Assembly: GCA_910577825.1 (NCBI GenBank)
Contig: CAJTOK010000013.1
Location: forward strand, 1-64,000
Reading direction: 5' to 3'
DNA from: an uncultured Lachnospiraceae bacterium
Lineage (GTDB): Bacteria > Bacillota > Clostridia > Lachnospirales > Lachnospiraceae
Length of the DNA stretch: 64,000 nucleotides
Position 1 is the stretch's first letter; the number at the start of each line of letters is the position of its first letter. The notes below the pieces were generated by a model. It saw only the letters and a program-made list of their open reading frames with translations. It made no database searches and was not told where the DNA came from. Position numbers and translations under genes: made by a program. This document shows, one piece after another, positions 26,488 to 35,405 of this stretch.

Positions 26488-27270
26488 ATGTTTTCTGTTA
26501 TACGTGGCGGCTGTTTTTCAAGACATTCACCAGGCTTTATTATGGAACGTCCCCATGGCGTTCCTTATTACGTCCTGCTTATCATTAAAACATATGCTGA
26601 ACTGGAAATTGAAGGTGTACACAGGATTTGCAAGCCAGACAGTGCCCTGCTTATAAAACCTGGCACACCCTATTCTTATAAAAACCCAGATGGCGTATAC
26701 GCTGATGACTGGATACATTTCACCTGTACCAGTGAAGATTTGTCCAGATATGGCACTGCAATATTTCATACCGGGTTTCCTATAAATAACACAAGAGTCC
26801 TTACTACATATATACGTCAAATGTTATGGGAAAGCCATTTTTCGGTTTCCCCGTCCAAAGAGGCATATGTAGACACCCTTTTCCAGCTGCTTTTAAACCA
26901 TATATACGAAGATTTTAATACAAACACAATAGAAGAATATAATCCTTACAGATACAAGCTGCAAAGGCTAAGGCTTGAAATACAGGCTTAACCATACAGG
27001 AAATATACGGCAAAAGAAATTGCATCCGGCTTAAAAACCAGTACCTCATACTTCCAGTACCTGTATAAATCGTTTTTTGGCATATCATTTCATGCTGATA
27101 TTATAAATATGAGAATTGAATACTCAAAAGAATTAATTACGGCTACTGATTTGCCACTTGGACAGATAGCATACACTTCCGGCTATTCCAGTGAAGTCCA
27201 TTTTTACAGGCAGTTCCTGGCTAAAACAGGCATGACACCTGGAGAATACCGGAATACGTATTTAACGTAA
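26488..27270 (+). pseudogene. AraC-type regulator of the uronate cluster, interrupted by a nonsense codon
   Basis: The first 167 codons encode a cupin-type sensor (IKPGTPYSYKNPDG, DDWIHFTC) and linker, ending at TAA 26989-26991. The same frame goes on without any other stop to 27270 and supplies a complete AraC DNA-binding domain: TAKEIASGLKTSTSYFQYLYKSFFG and LPLGQIAYTSGYSSEVHFYRQF with the PGEYR end. A single point change accounts for the break. TGGAGG precedes the ATG. It is divergent from GH88-DUF2264-kduD, so it was presumably their regulator. Its end overlaps the convergent C45 gene by 9 nt. Confidence 0.85.
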
Positions 27271-28311
27271 GCCAATGCTTTCTGGCAGCCGGTTGTCTGT
27301 TATAAATTTCTTTTTTCTTGGGTCGCCTTCTGCACGGTAAATGGTTAAACTTCCTAAATCAAATATGGAACTCCAGACCGTTTCAAAGTCTGGTTCATTG
27401 TCGTACTGGCACATAAAACCATAACTGCCCTTTAAAAGCTGGCTGGTGGTTTCAATATAATCCTCTTTTATCCGTCCCGAAGCAAAACTGTCTATAACAA
27501 CTTTATAACGTTTATGGGAATCATAATCATTTCCATCTGAATCATCATATGGTTTCATTTCATCTGATGCAAAACTGTTGACAGCACAAATAATCCTGCC
27601 GCCATTAAAACTTTCTGCACCCCGGATTTTTTTCATGGACGGCGTACACTCAGCAACTGCCATGCAGCCACTTTTATCTGCAAGTAAGATGTTACAATTA
27701 GAAGCAACTGGAAGTTCCATAAGCAAAGCAGCTGCCTGCTCTGTATTATCCGCTTTTTCAAGCAAATACCGCACAATGAAACAGGAGTTAAATCCTGCCT
27801 GTATCTTATCAGGGCTGGTCATTACAAAAGTCATGCAGACAGCAAGTCCATGTTCATTTAATCCTTCTTCCCCGTTAATAAAAGAGGACGTTGTAATATT
27901 AAATCTGTTCCCGTTCTCCGGGGCATAGATTTCACTTTTGCACCCTTCACGCAGACAGGGCGGCAAATCATTGTTTCTTCCATATAAGGCCCTGCCGTCC
28001 TTTTCATATGCAAAAGCAGTACACCCACGGACATGGACGGGAATATTGTTCTCCAGGTTATACATACAGCACCCCATACATAACATCCAGGAAGCAAAAT
28101 GCAGATAATCTGCACCTATAACACTGCTTACTCCTCTGATTTCCTCACATACCTCTGGAAAATATTTTCTTAATACTGCTTCACTCCGTTTGCCATGTTC
28201 CAGCTGGAATCCATCCAGCTGGAGAGGAAAAGAAACCTGGCACTTTTTAAAAATTTTTCCACGCTTTACACCCATTTCATAATGGCTGCCCTTTAACCTT
28301 AAATGATACAT
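27262..28311 (-). CDS. C45 family autoproteolytic acyltransferase/hydrolase
   Basis: 349 residues of the Ntn-hydrolase C45 (acyl-CoA:6-aminopenicillanate acyltransferase-like) type. The expected nucleophile is Cys97 in VRGCTAFAYEKDG, where self-cleavage would expose it. GRNNDLPP follows, then FINGEEGLNEHGLAVCMTFV and SNCNILLADKSG. Members cleave or transfer acyl groups on amides such as conjugated bile acids and N-acyl homoserine lactones; the substrate here is unknown. GGAGG lies upstream of the ATG, which is 3 nt after the AraC/GyrI regulator stop, so the two form an operon. Confidence 0.85.
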   Translation of the reverse strand: MYHLRLKGSHYEMGVKRGKIFKKCQVSFPLQLDGFQLEHGKRSEAVLRKYFPEVCEEIRGVSSVIGADYLHFASWMLCMGCCMYNLENNIPVHVRGCTAFAYEKDGRALYGRNNDLPPCLREGCKSEIYAPENGNRFNITTSSFINGEEGLNEHGLAVCMTFVMTSPDKIQAGFNSCFIVRYLLEKADNTEQAAALLMELPVASNCNILLADKSGCMAVAECTPSMKKIRGAESFNGGRIICAVNSFASDEMKPYDDSDGNDYDSHKRYKVVIDSFASGRIKEDYIETTSQLLKGSYGFMCQYDNEPDFETVWSSIFDLGSLTIYRAEGDPRKKKFITDNRLPESIGLR

Positions 28312-28314
28312 ATT

Positions 28315-29178
28315 TTAATTATCCTCCTTAATAATTGCAATCCATACTTCGGAATGTCCGTGTGCTGGCAGCCCGCTGCAGGCCGGATACACTTCAATAT
28401 CCGGCAGTCCCGCATATCTATATCCGGAAAACGGCAGCCATTCCATATAGAACCGCTTGAACACACTCTGCACATCTTCTTTAAAACGTCCATTGTTTTC
28501 AAATATTACCCAGGCAGCCGCAGGAATTTCATATTCATACATGCCCGCAGGGGCAGGGGAATTTGTAGCAGTACCTATATAATAGTAAATTTCTTTTGGA
28601 TTTTTATATACGCTGGTTCCCAAAATTCCCTCTGGCTCACCGCCAGGCAGCCTGCATATTTCCGGAAATTTATTTCCCTGCAGTGCCGTTTTCCAAAACT
28701 CTGGAATAATCCTTAAATTTTCTTCCATATTCCCAGTTATTGGAATACGGATGCCCACAATACGCAGGGGCGGTTTTTTTGCAATGTGGTATGCCATAGC
28801 ACTTCCTCCTGTTACTTCAATCTTAAACTGGATTGACGGATATGCCTGCAGGACACTTCCCTCCAGCTTAGCTGCTATTGGCGTAATGCCATGGACATTC
28901 TGGAAAGCCCGGTTAAAAGAAGACGGGGAGGAATACCCATATTTCAATGCAACATCTATTACCCTTCTGCCTTCCCGCTGCAATTCAAACGCTGCCTGCG
29001 TCATTTTCCGGCGGCGTATGTATTCCGCCAGCGGCACGCCCGCAACATAGGAAAAAACACGCTGGAAATAATAGGGAGAACAACAGGCAATGCGGGCTGC
29101 TTCATCATATGATATTTCCTTATCCAGGTTATCTTCTATATAAGCAATAGCGGCTCCAAGCTTTTTCAGCCATTCCAT
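28315..29178 (-). CDS. AraC family regulator with GyrI-like effector domain
   Basis: 287 residues. The DNA-binding domain comes first (YDEAARIACCSPYYFQRVFSYVAG and DVALKYGYSSPSSFNRAFQNVHG). A GyrI-like small-molecule-binding domain follows from about residue 130 (KKPPLRIVGIRIPI, YYYIGTATNSPAP, AWVIFENNG, FSGYRYAGLPDIEVY). This Rob/BltR-like layout is common in multidrug and effector-sensing regulators. AAGGAGG precedes ATG 29178. It is the first gene of a two-gene operon with the C45 enzyme, so it probably controls that enzyme. Confidence 0.9.
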   Translation of the reverse strand: MEWLKKLGAAIAYIEDNLDKEISYDEAARIACCSPYYFQRVFSYVAGVPLAEYIRRRKMTQAAFELQREGRRVIDVALKYGYSSPSSFNRAFQNVHGITPIAAKLEGSVLQAYPSIQFKIEVTGGSAMAYHIAKKPPLRIVGIRIPITGNMEENLRIIPEFWKTALQGNKFPEICRLPGGEPEGILGTSVYKNPKEIYYYIGTATNSPAPAGMYEYEIPAAAWVIFENNGRFKEDVQSVFKRFYMEWLPFSGYRYAGLPDIEVYPACSGLPAHGHSEVWIAIIKEDN

Positions 29179-29490
29179 CCTTTTACCTCCTTACAGTTAA
29201 GAATAGCCTGTTCCGGTTTATATTTCTTCTCTTTTTCTGCTATCTTTTGTAAACACAAGTATAGTGTATAAGAATAAAAATCTGGTTTCAACCTTTTTAT
29301 AAAAGAGGGAAGTATAATGGATTGAAGTTGATTTTTCAGGCTGGGTGCATTGTGCCCCACAGTAAGATACATTTAATATTATAAAAGAAGTTAAGAAATG
29401 ATTACCGTTTTTTTAAGCAGGAAAAATATAAAACATGGCTTCAGGTGTCATGTTATGCCTGGTATACTGTTTTCCATAGGAGGTGCTTAT
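29179..29490. other. Divergent intergenic region with one clear promoter
   Basis: For the minus-strand AraC/GyrI gene, TTGAAA (29286-29291) and TACACT (29263-29268) are spaced 17 bp. A short GC hairpin (GGTGCA/TGCCCC region) lies near 29343-29357. I see no gene here; an upstream in-frame extension of the plus-strand GyrI-like gene reaches 29398 but lacks a ribosome-binding site. Confidence 0.55.
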
Positions 29491-30120
29491 ATGAAATTTG
29501 AATGGAGAAAATACGAAAAAAACCTGTATGGGGCAAAAATTATACCTGCTTTAGTAAATATACCCAGTTATAACTTTATTATGATTAAAGGAAGCGGAAA
29601 TCCTAATGATACAGATTTCTCAGACAGGGTAACTGCCCTTTATTCATTAGCATATGCCATTAAAATGGATTATAAATCCGCTGCAGCTAAAAACATTTTA
29701 TCAGATGGAATCCACGACTTTACTGTTTATCCTTTAGAAGGGGTATGGAAACTGAAAAACACTGGCACAAAATCTGCTTCCAGTAAACTTATAAAAGAAA
29801 ATTTAGAATATACCATTATGATACGCCAGCCGGATTTTATTACAGAAGATATGGCATATGCTGCATTGGAAAGGATAAAAATTAAAAAACCACACCATAT
29901 GTATGAAAAAATTATTTTTGATACAATACATGATGGAAAATGTGTTGAAATCCTGCATGTTGGCTCATATGACAATGAACCATCCTCTTTTGGGAAAATG
30001 GATAAATTTACAGAAGAAAACGGCCTGAAACGCATAACAGATTGTCACAGGGAAATCTATCTGTCTAATAGAACAAAAACGGATAAACTCAAAACAATTT
30101 TGAGATATAAGGTAAATTAA
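29491..30120 (+). CDS. GyrI-like small-molecule-binding domain protein
   Basis: 209 residues made of one GyrI-like domain (FEWRKYEKNLYG, LVNIPSYNFIMIKGSGNP, then ITDCHREIYLSNRTKTDKLKTILRYKV at the end, the usual family ending with a Glu-His-rich strand). Such stand-alone proteins bind hydrophobic cationic or amphipathic compounds and some hydrolyse cyclopropanone-like toxins; the ligand is unknown. AGGAGGTG lies 6 nt before ATG 29491. It is divergent from the AraC/GyrI regulator. Confidence 0.8.
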   Translation: MKFEWRKYEKNLYGAKIIPALVNIPSYNFIMIKGSGNPNDTDFSDRVTALYSLAYAIKMDYKSAAAKNILSDGIHDFTVYPLEGVWKLKNTGTKSASSKLIKENLEYTIMIRQPDFITEDMAYAALERIKIKKPHHMYEKIIFDTIHDGKCVEILHVGSYDNEPSSFGKMDKFTEENGLKRITDCHREIYLSNRTKTDKLKTILRYKVN

Positions 30121-30183
30121 TAAACAGTAAAATCATTCTTTATGCAGGGGGATGGCTGTCCTCCTGTATCTGGAAATAAGGCT

Positions 30184-30771
30184 TTATCTTAATCCATTTG
30201 TAAAAACCCATGAATAAAACATTTCTTTTGGAGGTTTTGTATATTCATAATCAAAACAAGAAGGAATATTTTCAATAATATTGATTGATTGTCCAAGTAC
30301 TTCTCTAATTGATTTACCTGCAATATCAATTTCTACTTCGTTTATAAGAGAAGCCCGTTTAATATTTTTTTCGTTCATCTTTTTCTGTAATTCAAAATCT
30401 ATAAGCCCATTATTGGGACGGTTTTTCATCTGTTCCTGGATTTGATGTAAATCACTGCATATAAGTTTTATTGTAATAAAATCCATTCCTTTAAAAACAA
30501 CAGGGATATCGGCCGTTCTTAAATCATCAATATCAGAAGCAATTATATTTTTATAACCAAGCCTGTGAAAGCACATAAGCATTGCTACCTGGTTTTCCCA
30601 GCAAGTAAGTTCTTCAAGTTCTCCAGTCATTATTTCACTGCCATCCCGTGAAATAAACCCAGGTACCATATGCTGTTCTATACATGTTGTTTTATAGTGT
30701 CCAAGCAGGCCATTAGCCAAAGTAGTTTTACCTATGCCGCTTGTTCCCGTAATAAAAATAAAATCTCTCAT
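30184..30771 (-). CDS. P-loop NTPase (shikimate-kinase/adenylate-kinase-like)
   Basis: 195 residues with an N-terminal Walker A (FITGTSGIGKTTLANGL) and a helical rest. A DIDDL segment and KGMDFITIKLICSD strand follow the core. The size and plan match small kinases acting on nucleosides, shikimate or antibiotics. It ends with a short beta tail (KEMFYSWVFTNG). AGGTAAG is close to the ATG. It lies 90 nt downstream of the methyltransferase gene on the same strand and may share its transcript. Substrate unknown. Confidence 0.7.
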   Translation of the reverse strand: MRDFIFITGTSGIGKTTLANGLLGHYKTTCIEQHMVPGFISRDGSEIMTGELEELTCWENQVAMLMCFHRLGYKNIIASDIDDLRTADIPVVFKGMDFITIKLICSDLHQIQEQMKNRPNNGLIDFELQKKMNEKNIKRASLINEVEIDIAGKSIREVLGQSINIIENIPSCFDYEYTKPPKEMFYSWVFTNGLR

Positions 30772-30860
30772 ATCTTACCTGCACAAATTTTATGCCCTCA
30801 CCACGCCATTCTTTCTAATATGGTACGATTTATCCAGTATCCTGATATACTCATATAAAT

Positions 30861-31559
30861 CTATTTAACAGCAACAATTACAGAAAATTTTTGGCAGGAG
30901 TATACGCATTTAACAATTTTAAACCTGCAGTCTTTTAACATATCCATCTCCTGCCCAACAGTACATTCCCTGTCTAATTTTCTGCGTTCCTTCCATAACT
31001 CTATATCTTTATCCGTTAAGCCGCTGTTTGCTAACTGGCTTTCCCAAAAAGAATTAAACCAGCAATCCATTTCTGTCTGCCCAGCACAAAACTGGTCGTA
31101 ATTTACAAATAAGCCGCCATCCGGCAGGCCGTCATATATTCTTGCAAACAGTTTCTTCTTATCTTTATCTTCTAAATGATGAATGGATAAAGCTGAAATA
31201 ACTGTATCAAAAACAATACCAGGAAACTTGTCAATATAATTTCCGGTTTGATATGATATGTTTTCAATGCCATCAAATCTTTTCCTGGCAACATCCAGCA
31301 TTTCATCTGCAATATCCACAAGCATATATTTAGAACCAGGGAATTGCTGGTACCAGAAATATGTTAATAAGCCTGTTCCAGCACCTAAGTCAACAATTTG
31401 TTCCGGCTTCTCTATATTTGAAGTAATAAATTCTGTTGTATTCTTGTAGAAACTATCAAAGCATGGAATAAACTTTCTCCGGTTGCTGTCATATTCTTTT
31501 GCAACCAGGTTAAACTGTCTTTCTATATCCATTTTCCCATCAGCCAGATTATTGTCCAA
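30861..31559 (-). CDS. Class I SAM-dependent methyltransferase
   Basis: About 232 residues with motif I IVDLGAGTGLLTYFW, the motif II acidic end MLVDIADEMLDVA, and ISALSIHHLEDKDKKKLF, a typical small-molecule methyltransferase. A TTG at 31559 has AGGAAG 8 nt upstream; ATG 31532 (MDIERQFNLVAKEYD) is the alternative start. A strong promoter with two 11-bp direct repeats lies just upstream. The substrate is unknown. Confidence 0.78.
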   Translation of the reverse strand: MDNNLADGKMDIERQFNLVAKEYDSNRRKFIPCFDSFYKNTTEFITSNIEKPEQIVDLGAGTGLLTYFWYQQFPGSKYMLVDIADEMLDVARKRFDGIENISYQTGNYIDKFPGIVFDTVISALSIHHLEDKDKKKLFARIYDGLPDGGLFVNYDQFCAGQTEMDCWFNSFWESQLANSGLTDKDIELWKERRKLDRECTVGQEMDMLKDCRFKIVKCVYSCQKFSVIVAVK

Positions 31560-31605
31560 TAATACCACTTCCTTCCGGCAGGCCACTCTTTATTTATTGT
31601 TTTTT

Positions 31606-31645
31606 ATTATAGCATGTATATTGTCTTATGTCAAGTATATTGTCT
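31606..31645 (-). promoter_or_regulatory. Methyltransferase promoter with direct repeats
   Basis: On the minus strand TTGACA (31629-31634) and TATAAT (31606-31611) are exactly 17 bp apart. The 11-mer AGACAATATAC occurs twice, at 31635-31645 and 31616-31626, bracketing the -35 and spaced 19 bp. That arrangement looks like a tandem activator or repressor site; the neighbouring FadR-type regulator is one candidate. Confidence 0.75.
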
Positions 31646-31684
31646 GCTCTATTTTGTCCTCCTGTAAACTTATTTTGAACAACT

Positions 31685-32371
31685 TTATTCTGTTTTTTCT
31701 AACCCTAACCTTTCTATAGCATGAAGAATATGTATCCGCATAGCATTTCTTGCGCCTTCTGCATTCCTGCTTTTCATAAAATCCATAAGTATCCTGTGGT
31801 CTGTAACCGTATCCTCTGATGCAGCTTTCTTCTTTTTAGACAAGGTTATGCCCTTATTAATTGCTTCCTGTATCACTGGCATAAGCTTGTTCATAAAATC
31901 ATTATGTGTTGCCTTTGCAATGGAACGGTGAAAAGCCTGTTCTTCCAGAGTCCTGTCCTTATCCTCCAATATAAGCTTTTCTATATTTTCACCAATGGAT
32001 ATGATTCTTTGCAGTTCACTTTCTGTAGCCCGCAATGTTGCATAATAGGCAGCCTCCGGCTCAAAAATCAGACGCATCTCATACAAATCACCAGCATCCA
32101 TCTTTACTGAAGCCAGTGCGGACAACCCATCTAAAGTGCTTTCTTCAAAATTTTCTTTAACAAAAGTCCCCTTGCCCCTTTTAATCCCAACAATATTACC
32201 AGCAGCCAGGATTCTTATGGCTTCCCTTAGTGTTGTCCGGCTGACTCCAAGTTCTTCCGATAAATCATTTTCATTCGGGAGTTTATCTCCTGCTTTAAAT
32301 CTTTTCTCTATAGTAATCATTGACAGTATAGAATCAGCCACATCGTCTGATAACCGTTTTTCTTTGGCCAT
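31685..32371 (-). CDS. FadR subfamily GntR transcriptional regulator
   Basis: 228 residues. The winged helix is clear (KAGDKLPNENDLSEELGVSRTTLREAIRILAAGNIVGIKRGKGTFV), followed by an FCD ligand domain with the metal-binding pattern: D and H in LIFEPEAAYYATL/AFHRSIAKATHND and H in DHRILMDF and IHILHA. Members usually sense organic acids such as glucuronate, gluconate or lactate. AAGGAG precedes the ATG. It ends 40 bp before the methyltransferase promoter. Confidence 0.9.
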   Translation of the reverse strand: MAKEKRLSDDVADSILSMITIEKRFKAGDKLPNENDLSEELGVSRTTLREAIRILAAGNIVGIKRGKGTFVKENFEESTLDGLSALASVKMDAGDLYEMRLIFEPEAAYYATLRATESELQRIISIGENIEKLILEDKDRTLEEQAFHRSIAKATHNDFMNKLMPVIQEAINKGITLSKKKKAASEDTVTDHRILMDFMKSRNAEGARNAMRIHILHAIERLGLEKTE

Positions 32372-32516
32372 GTCATCAACTCCTTGTTTGCAGTTTTCCT
32401 GGCCATATTATATCAAAAACTTGTATAGAAATCAAACTGCTAATGGAAGACCCTTCAGTTTAAGTCCATATATCAAAAAATTAATATAAAGTATAATTTA
32501 CTACTGTGGTTATCCC

Positions 32517-33323
32517 TCATTCACCATTTGTTACAAAAAGACATGGCATAAAAACTTTTTTAAATGTACTGAGATTATTAGTTTCGTCACTAGGTACTGC
32601 AAAAATTACTTTAGTAAAGCAGCCATAAGCATTACTGAGGTATTCCTTAAAGATACCAGCCACTTCCTCCGCATCCTGCCCGAAAACACCACAGCCGAAT
32701 GCCCCAAGGATTAAAGTATCCACATGGTTATCTGCTGCAATATCCAGTACAAATTTAATCCTGCACTTTAAAACATCTGTATTTTCCTTTACAGATACTT
32801 TTCCATGCCGCTGCGCTGCAGCTTTATTAGGGGCAGCACATACAATGACATCACAACAGAAACTTTCCCCGTCATCAAAAAATAAAATACCTGGTGAATA
32901 CAATGCCCTGTTAAAGTATAATGCCCTGTTTTTATTTTCATTGTTCCATTTATAAAATTTATCTGTAAATTGTGACAAAACATTATATAAGTATGAAACA
33001 TGGCAGAGACATTCTTCCTGTGCCTTGCTGCCATTAATAAACATGCCGCCAGGATTTTTATATGAAGCAAAGTCCAGTATGGCAGTTTTGCCATTATTAC
33101 AATATAAATGGCCAGCATGTACCGTATCTGAATTAATAACAGTAATTTCTGCCCTGTTTTTATTTGCATTTGCATCAAGCTTAAAATCTGTGTCATAAAT
33201 CTTTGTATCTATAACAGCTTTTTCAATCTGTCCACTGTATTCCAACTGCATATTTTCCGTATGTTTTCTTGCAGTTGCTGCACGTTGTTCTTTGTCAGTC
33301 CAGTATTTCCGTGTATCTGCCAT
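32517..33323 (-). CDS. TIGR02452 family protein (bacterial PARG-like macrodomain)
   Basis: 268 residues with the microbial poly(ADP-ribose) glycohydrolase signature: DFASYKNPGGMFINGSKAQEECL, where the GG and paired Glu form the catalytic loop, and GAFGCGVFGQDAEEVAGIF near the end. The fold is a macrodomain that hydrolyses ADP-ribose polymers or ADP-ribosyl adducts. AGGAAGGTG lies upstream of ATG 33323. It is monocistronic, with the FadR-type gene downstream on the same strand. A role in reversing ADP-ribosylation by toxins or phage is possible but inferred. Confidence 0.88.
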   Translation of the reverse strand: MADTRKYWTDKEQRAATARKHTENMQLEYSGQIEKAVIDTKIYDTDFKLDANANKNRAEITVINSDTVHAGHLYCNNGKTAILDFASYKNPGGMFINGSKAQEECLCHVSYLYNVLSQFTDKFYKWNNENKNRALYFNRALYSPGILFFDDGESFCCDVIVCAAPNKAAAQRHGKVSVKENTDVLKCRIKFVLDIAADNHVDTLILGAFGCGVFGQDAEEVAGIFKEYLSNAYGCFTKVIFAVPSDETNNLSTFKKVFMPCLFVTNGE

Positions 33324-33489
33324 TAGCCTGGCACCTTCCTTTCCTTAACATATATTATAATATCTCTGGTTTTCTTGAATTTCCTTAAAGCTTTCTCAAA
33401 CATTTCTGTATAATCACAGCTGCCTTCAAAAGATACCCAGCCACTGTAAATAGATTTTCCATGTTGTTTATTCCCGTTAAGGTAATGAA

Positions 33490-33529
33490 TAAAGAAACCC
33501 CCACAGGATAACTGTCCTGCAGGGGTTTC
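33490..33529 (-). terminator. Terminator downstream of tRNA-Glu
   Basis: GAAACCCC (33494-33501) pairs with GGGGTTTC (33522-33529), with an inner CAGGA/TCCTG stem. The minus strand continues TTTATT. It lies 32 nt after the tRNA. Confidence 0.85.
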
Positions 33530-33561
33530 AATGGGTTGGGCTGTTTAATTATAAACAGTAG

Positions 33562-33633
33562 CAGTCTGTAGGGGAATCGAACCCCTGTTTCCGCCGTGAG
33601 AGGGCGGCGTCTTAGCCGCTTGACCAACAGACC
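33562..33633 (-). tRNA. tRNA-Glu (anticodon CTC)
   Basis: The minus strand folds as a cloverleaf: acceptor GGTCTGT/ACAGACT (first pair G-U), D-arm with GGTCAAGCGGC, anticodon stem CCGCC/GGCGG enclosing CTCTCAC so the anticodon is CTC, and a T-arm AGGGG-TTCGATT-CCCCT. The length is 72 nt; the 3' CCA is not encoded. It stands alone with its own terminator. Confidence 0.93.
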
Positions 33634-33839
33634 ATATTTTATTCATAACATTACCGCTGTTTTTCAACAACGATATTTAGTATATATTATTTTGTAATAA
33701 AATGCAAGCTTTTTTTATTTATTTCCACAATAAATGCTATTTTTGGCATTATTCACAATAACCAGTTAAATTTTTTTGGTTTTTATAGCTGTTTTCTACA
33801 ATTTTATTTATATTTTCTATATTGATAAGGTCAAAGCTG

Positions 33840-33895
33840 TTACGCTTATATCCCTGCCGGACCTGTTAGCCCTGTGCCGGGGGATATAAGCGTAA
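33840..33895. repeat. Long perfect hairpin downstream of gltD
   Basis: TTACGCTTATATCCC at 33840-33854 pairs perfectly with its complement at 33881-33895. The 26-nt loop contains TGCCGG twice, which can add a CCGG/CCGG pair. It lies 20 nt beyond the gltD stop. No T-run follows on either strand, so it may be a 3' stabiliser, processing site or small mobile hairpin rather than a classic terminator. Confidence 0.65.
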
Positions 33896-33914
33896 ATCCA
33901 TAACAGGAAGTTTA

Positions 33915-35393
33915 TTATAAATTAGTATATCCCATTAAATATTTATCGGCTTCTTTTGCAACTCCCCTGCCTTCTTTTATGCCCCATACTACAAGTGACT
34001 GGCCTCTGTGCATATCCCCTGCGGTGAATACTTTGTCTGCTGGTGTTTTATATGAGCCTTCTTCTGTTATTACATTCCTTCTTGCATTAAGTTTTACGCC
34101 AAATGCTTTAGCTGTATATTCCTGTGCACCAAGGAAGCCTGCTGCTATTAATACATAGTCGGCAGGTATTTCAAATTCACTTCCTGCTACTTCTGCCATG
34201 TTCATCCTGCCTGTTTTTTCATCTTTTTTTGGTTCAAGTTTTACCAGTTTTACTTTTTTAAGTTTTCCGCTTTTATCTTTTATAAATTCCTTAACTGTTG
34301 CCTGGTAGATGCGTGGGTCTTTGCCATATACGGCAATGGCTTCTTCCTGGCCATAGTCTGTTTTGCATACACGTGGCCACTCTGGCCATGGGTTATTATC
34401 TGCACGCCTGTCTGGAAGTTTTGGCATCATTTCAACCTGTACAACAGATTTAGCACCCTGGCGCACTGCTGTGCCTACACAGTCGTTGCCAGTATCACCG
34501 CCGCCGATTACTACTACATTTTTGCCCTTTGTATTTACAAAACCGTCATTTTTACCTGAAAGTACATGTTTTGTGGAGCGTGTAAGAAAATCAACTGCAA
34601 AGTAAATCCCATCTGCATCACGTCCTGGCGCTTTTATATCACGTGGCTCTGATGCGCCGCAGGCAAGGATTACACAGTCATATTCTTTAAGTAAGTCCTG
34701 GGCTTTTACATTCTTGCCTACATCAGCATTTACAATAAACTTTATGCCCTCTTTTTCCATTACTTCCTGTTTCCTGCTAATTACCCATTTTTCAAGTTTC
34801 ATATTTGGTATTCCATACATAAGAAGACCGCCAATCTGGCTGCTTCTCTCATAGACAGTTACCAGGTGCCCGCGCTTGTTTAACTGGTCTGCTGCTGCAA
34901 GCCCTGAAGGGCCTGAGCCGACAACTGCCACTTTCTTGCCTGTACGCACCTTTGGAGGCACTGCTTCCATAAGCCCGTTTTCATAACCATATTCAATAAT
35001 TGCCATTTCATTTGCTTTGCATGTAACAGGTGTATCATTAAGCCCGCATGTACAGGCAGCCTCACAAAGCGCAGGGCATACCCTGGATGTAAATTCAGGG
35101 AAATTGTTTGTCTGCCTTAACATCTGTAATGCCTTTTCCATATTTCCAAGATAAAGCAAATCATTCCATTCTGGCACAAGGTTATTTAAAGGACAGCCTG
35201 ATGCCATGCCATTTAAAACCATGCCGGACTGGCAGAACGGGACACCGCAGTTCATACAGCGTGCCGCCTGCTCCTTCCTCTCCTTGCCACCCACAGGTGT
35301 ATGGAATTCATTAAAATTTTTAATTCTCTCTAAAGGCTCTGCTGCCCTGTTGTCTTTCCTGCCATATTCCAAAAATCCAGTTGGTTTTCCCAT
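33915..35393 (-). CDS. gltD: Glutamate synthase, small subunit
   Basis: 492 residues. The N-terminal cysteine-rich region for two [4Fe-4S] clusters is clear (CMNCGVPFCQ, GCPLNNLVPEW, CPALCEAACTCGLND). FAD-binding GSGPSGLAAADQL and NADPH-binding GGGDTGNDCVGTAVRQ follow. It supplies electrons from NAD(P)H to the large subunit in ammonia assimilation. AGGAG precedes the ATG, 12 nt after the gltB stop, so gltBD is one operon. Confidence 0.97.
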   Translation of the reverse strand: MGKPTGFLEYGRKDNRAAEPLERIKNFNEFHTPVGGKERKEQAARCMNCGVPFCQSGMVLNGMASGCPLNNLVPEWNDLLYLGNMEKALQMLRQTNNFPEFTSRVCPALCEAACTCGLNDTPVTCKANEMAIIEYGYENGLMEAVPPKVRTGKKVAVVGSGPSGLAAADQLNKRGHLVTVYERSSQIGGLLMYGIPNMKLEKWVISRKQEVMEKEGIKFIVNADVGKNVKAQDLLKEYDCVILACGASEPRDIKAPGRDADGIYFAVDFLTRSTKHVLSGKNDGFVNTKGKNVVVIGGGDTGNDCVGTAVRQGAKSVVQVEMMPKLPDRRADNNPWPEWPRVCKTDYGQEEAIAVYGKDPRIYQATVKEFIKDKSGKLKKVKLVKLEPKKDEKTGRMNMAEVAGSEFEIPADYVLIAAGFLGAQEYTAKAFGVKLNARRNVITEEGSYKTPADKVFTAGDMHRGQSLVVWGIKEGRGVAKEADKYLMGYTNL

Positions 35394-35405
35394 AACAAAA
35401 CACTC

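Noticed and set aside
30861..31559. Methyltransferase as part of SAM-AMP CRISPR signalling
   Set aside because: It is 25 kb from the cmr operon, has its own promoter, and looks like an ordinary small-molecule methyltransferase.
33562..33633. Integration of a mobile island at the tRNA-Glu gene
   Set aside because: No integrase next to it and no direct repeat of the tRNA 3' end was seen in the window.
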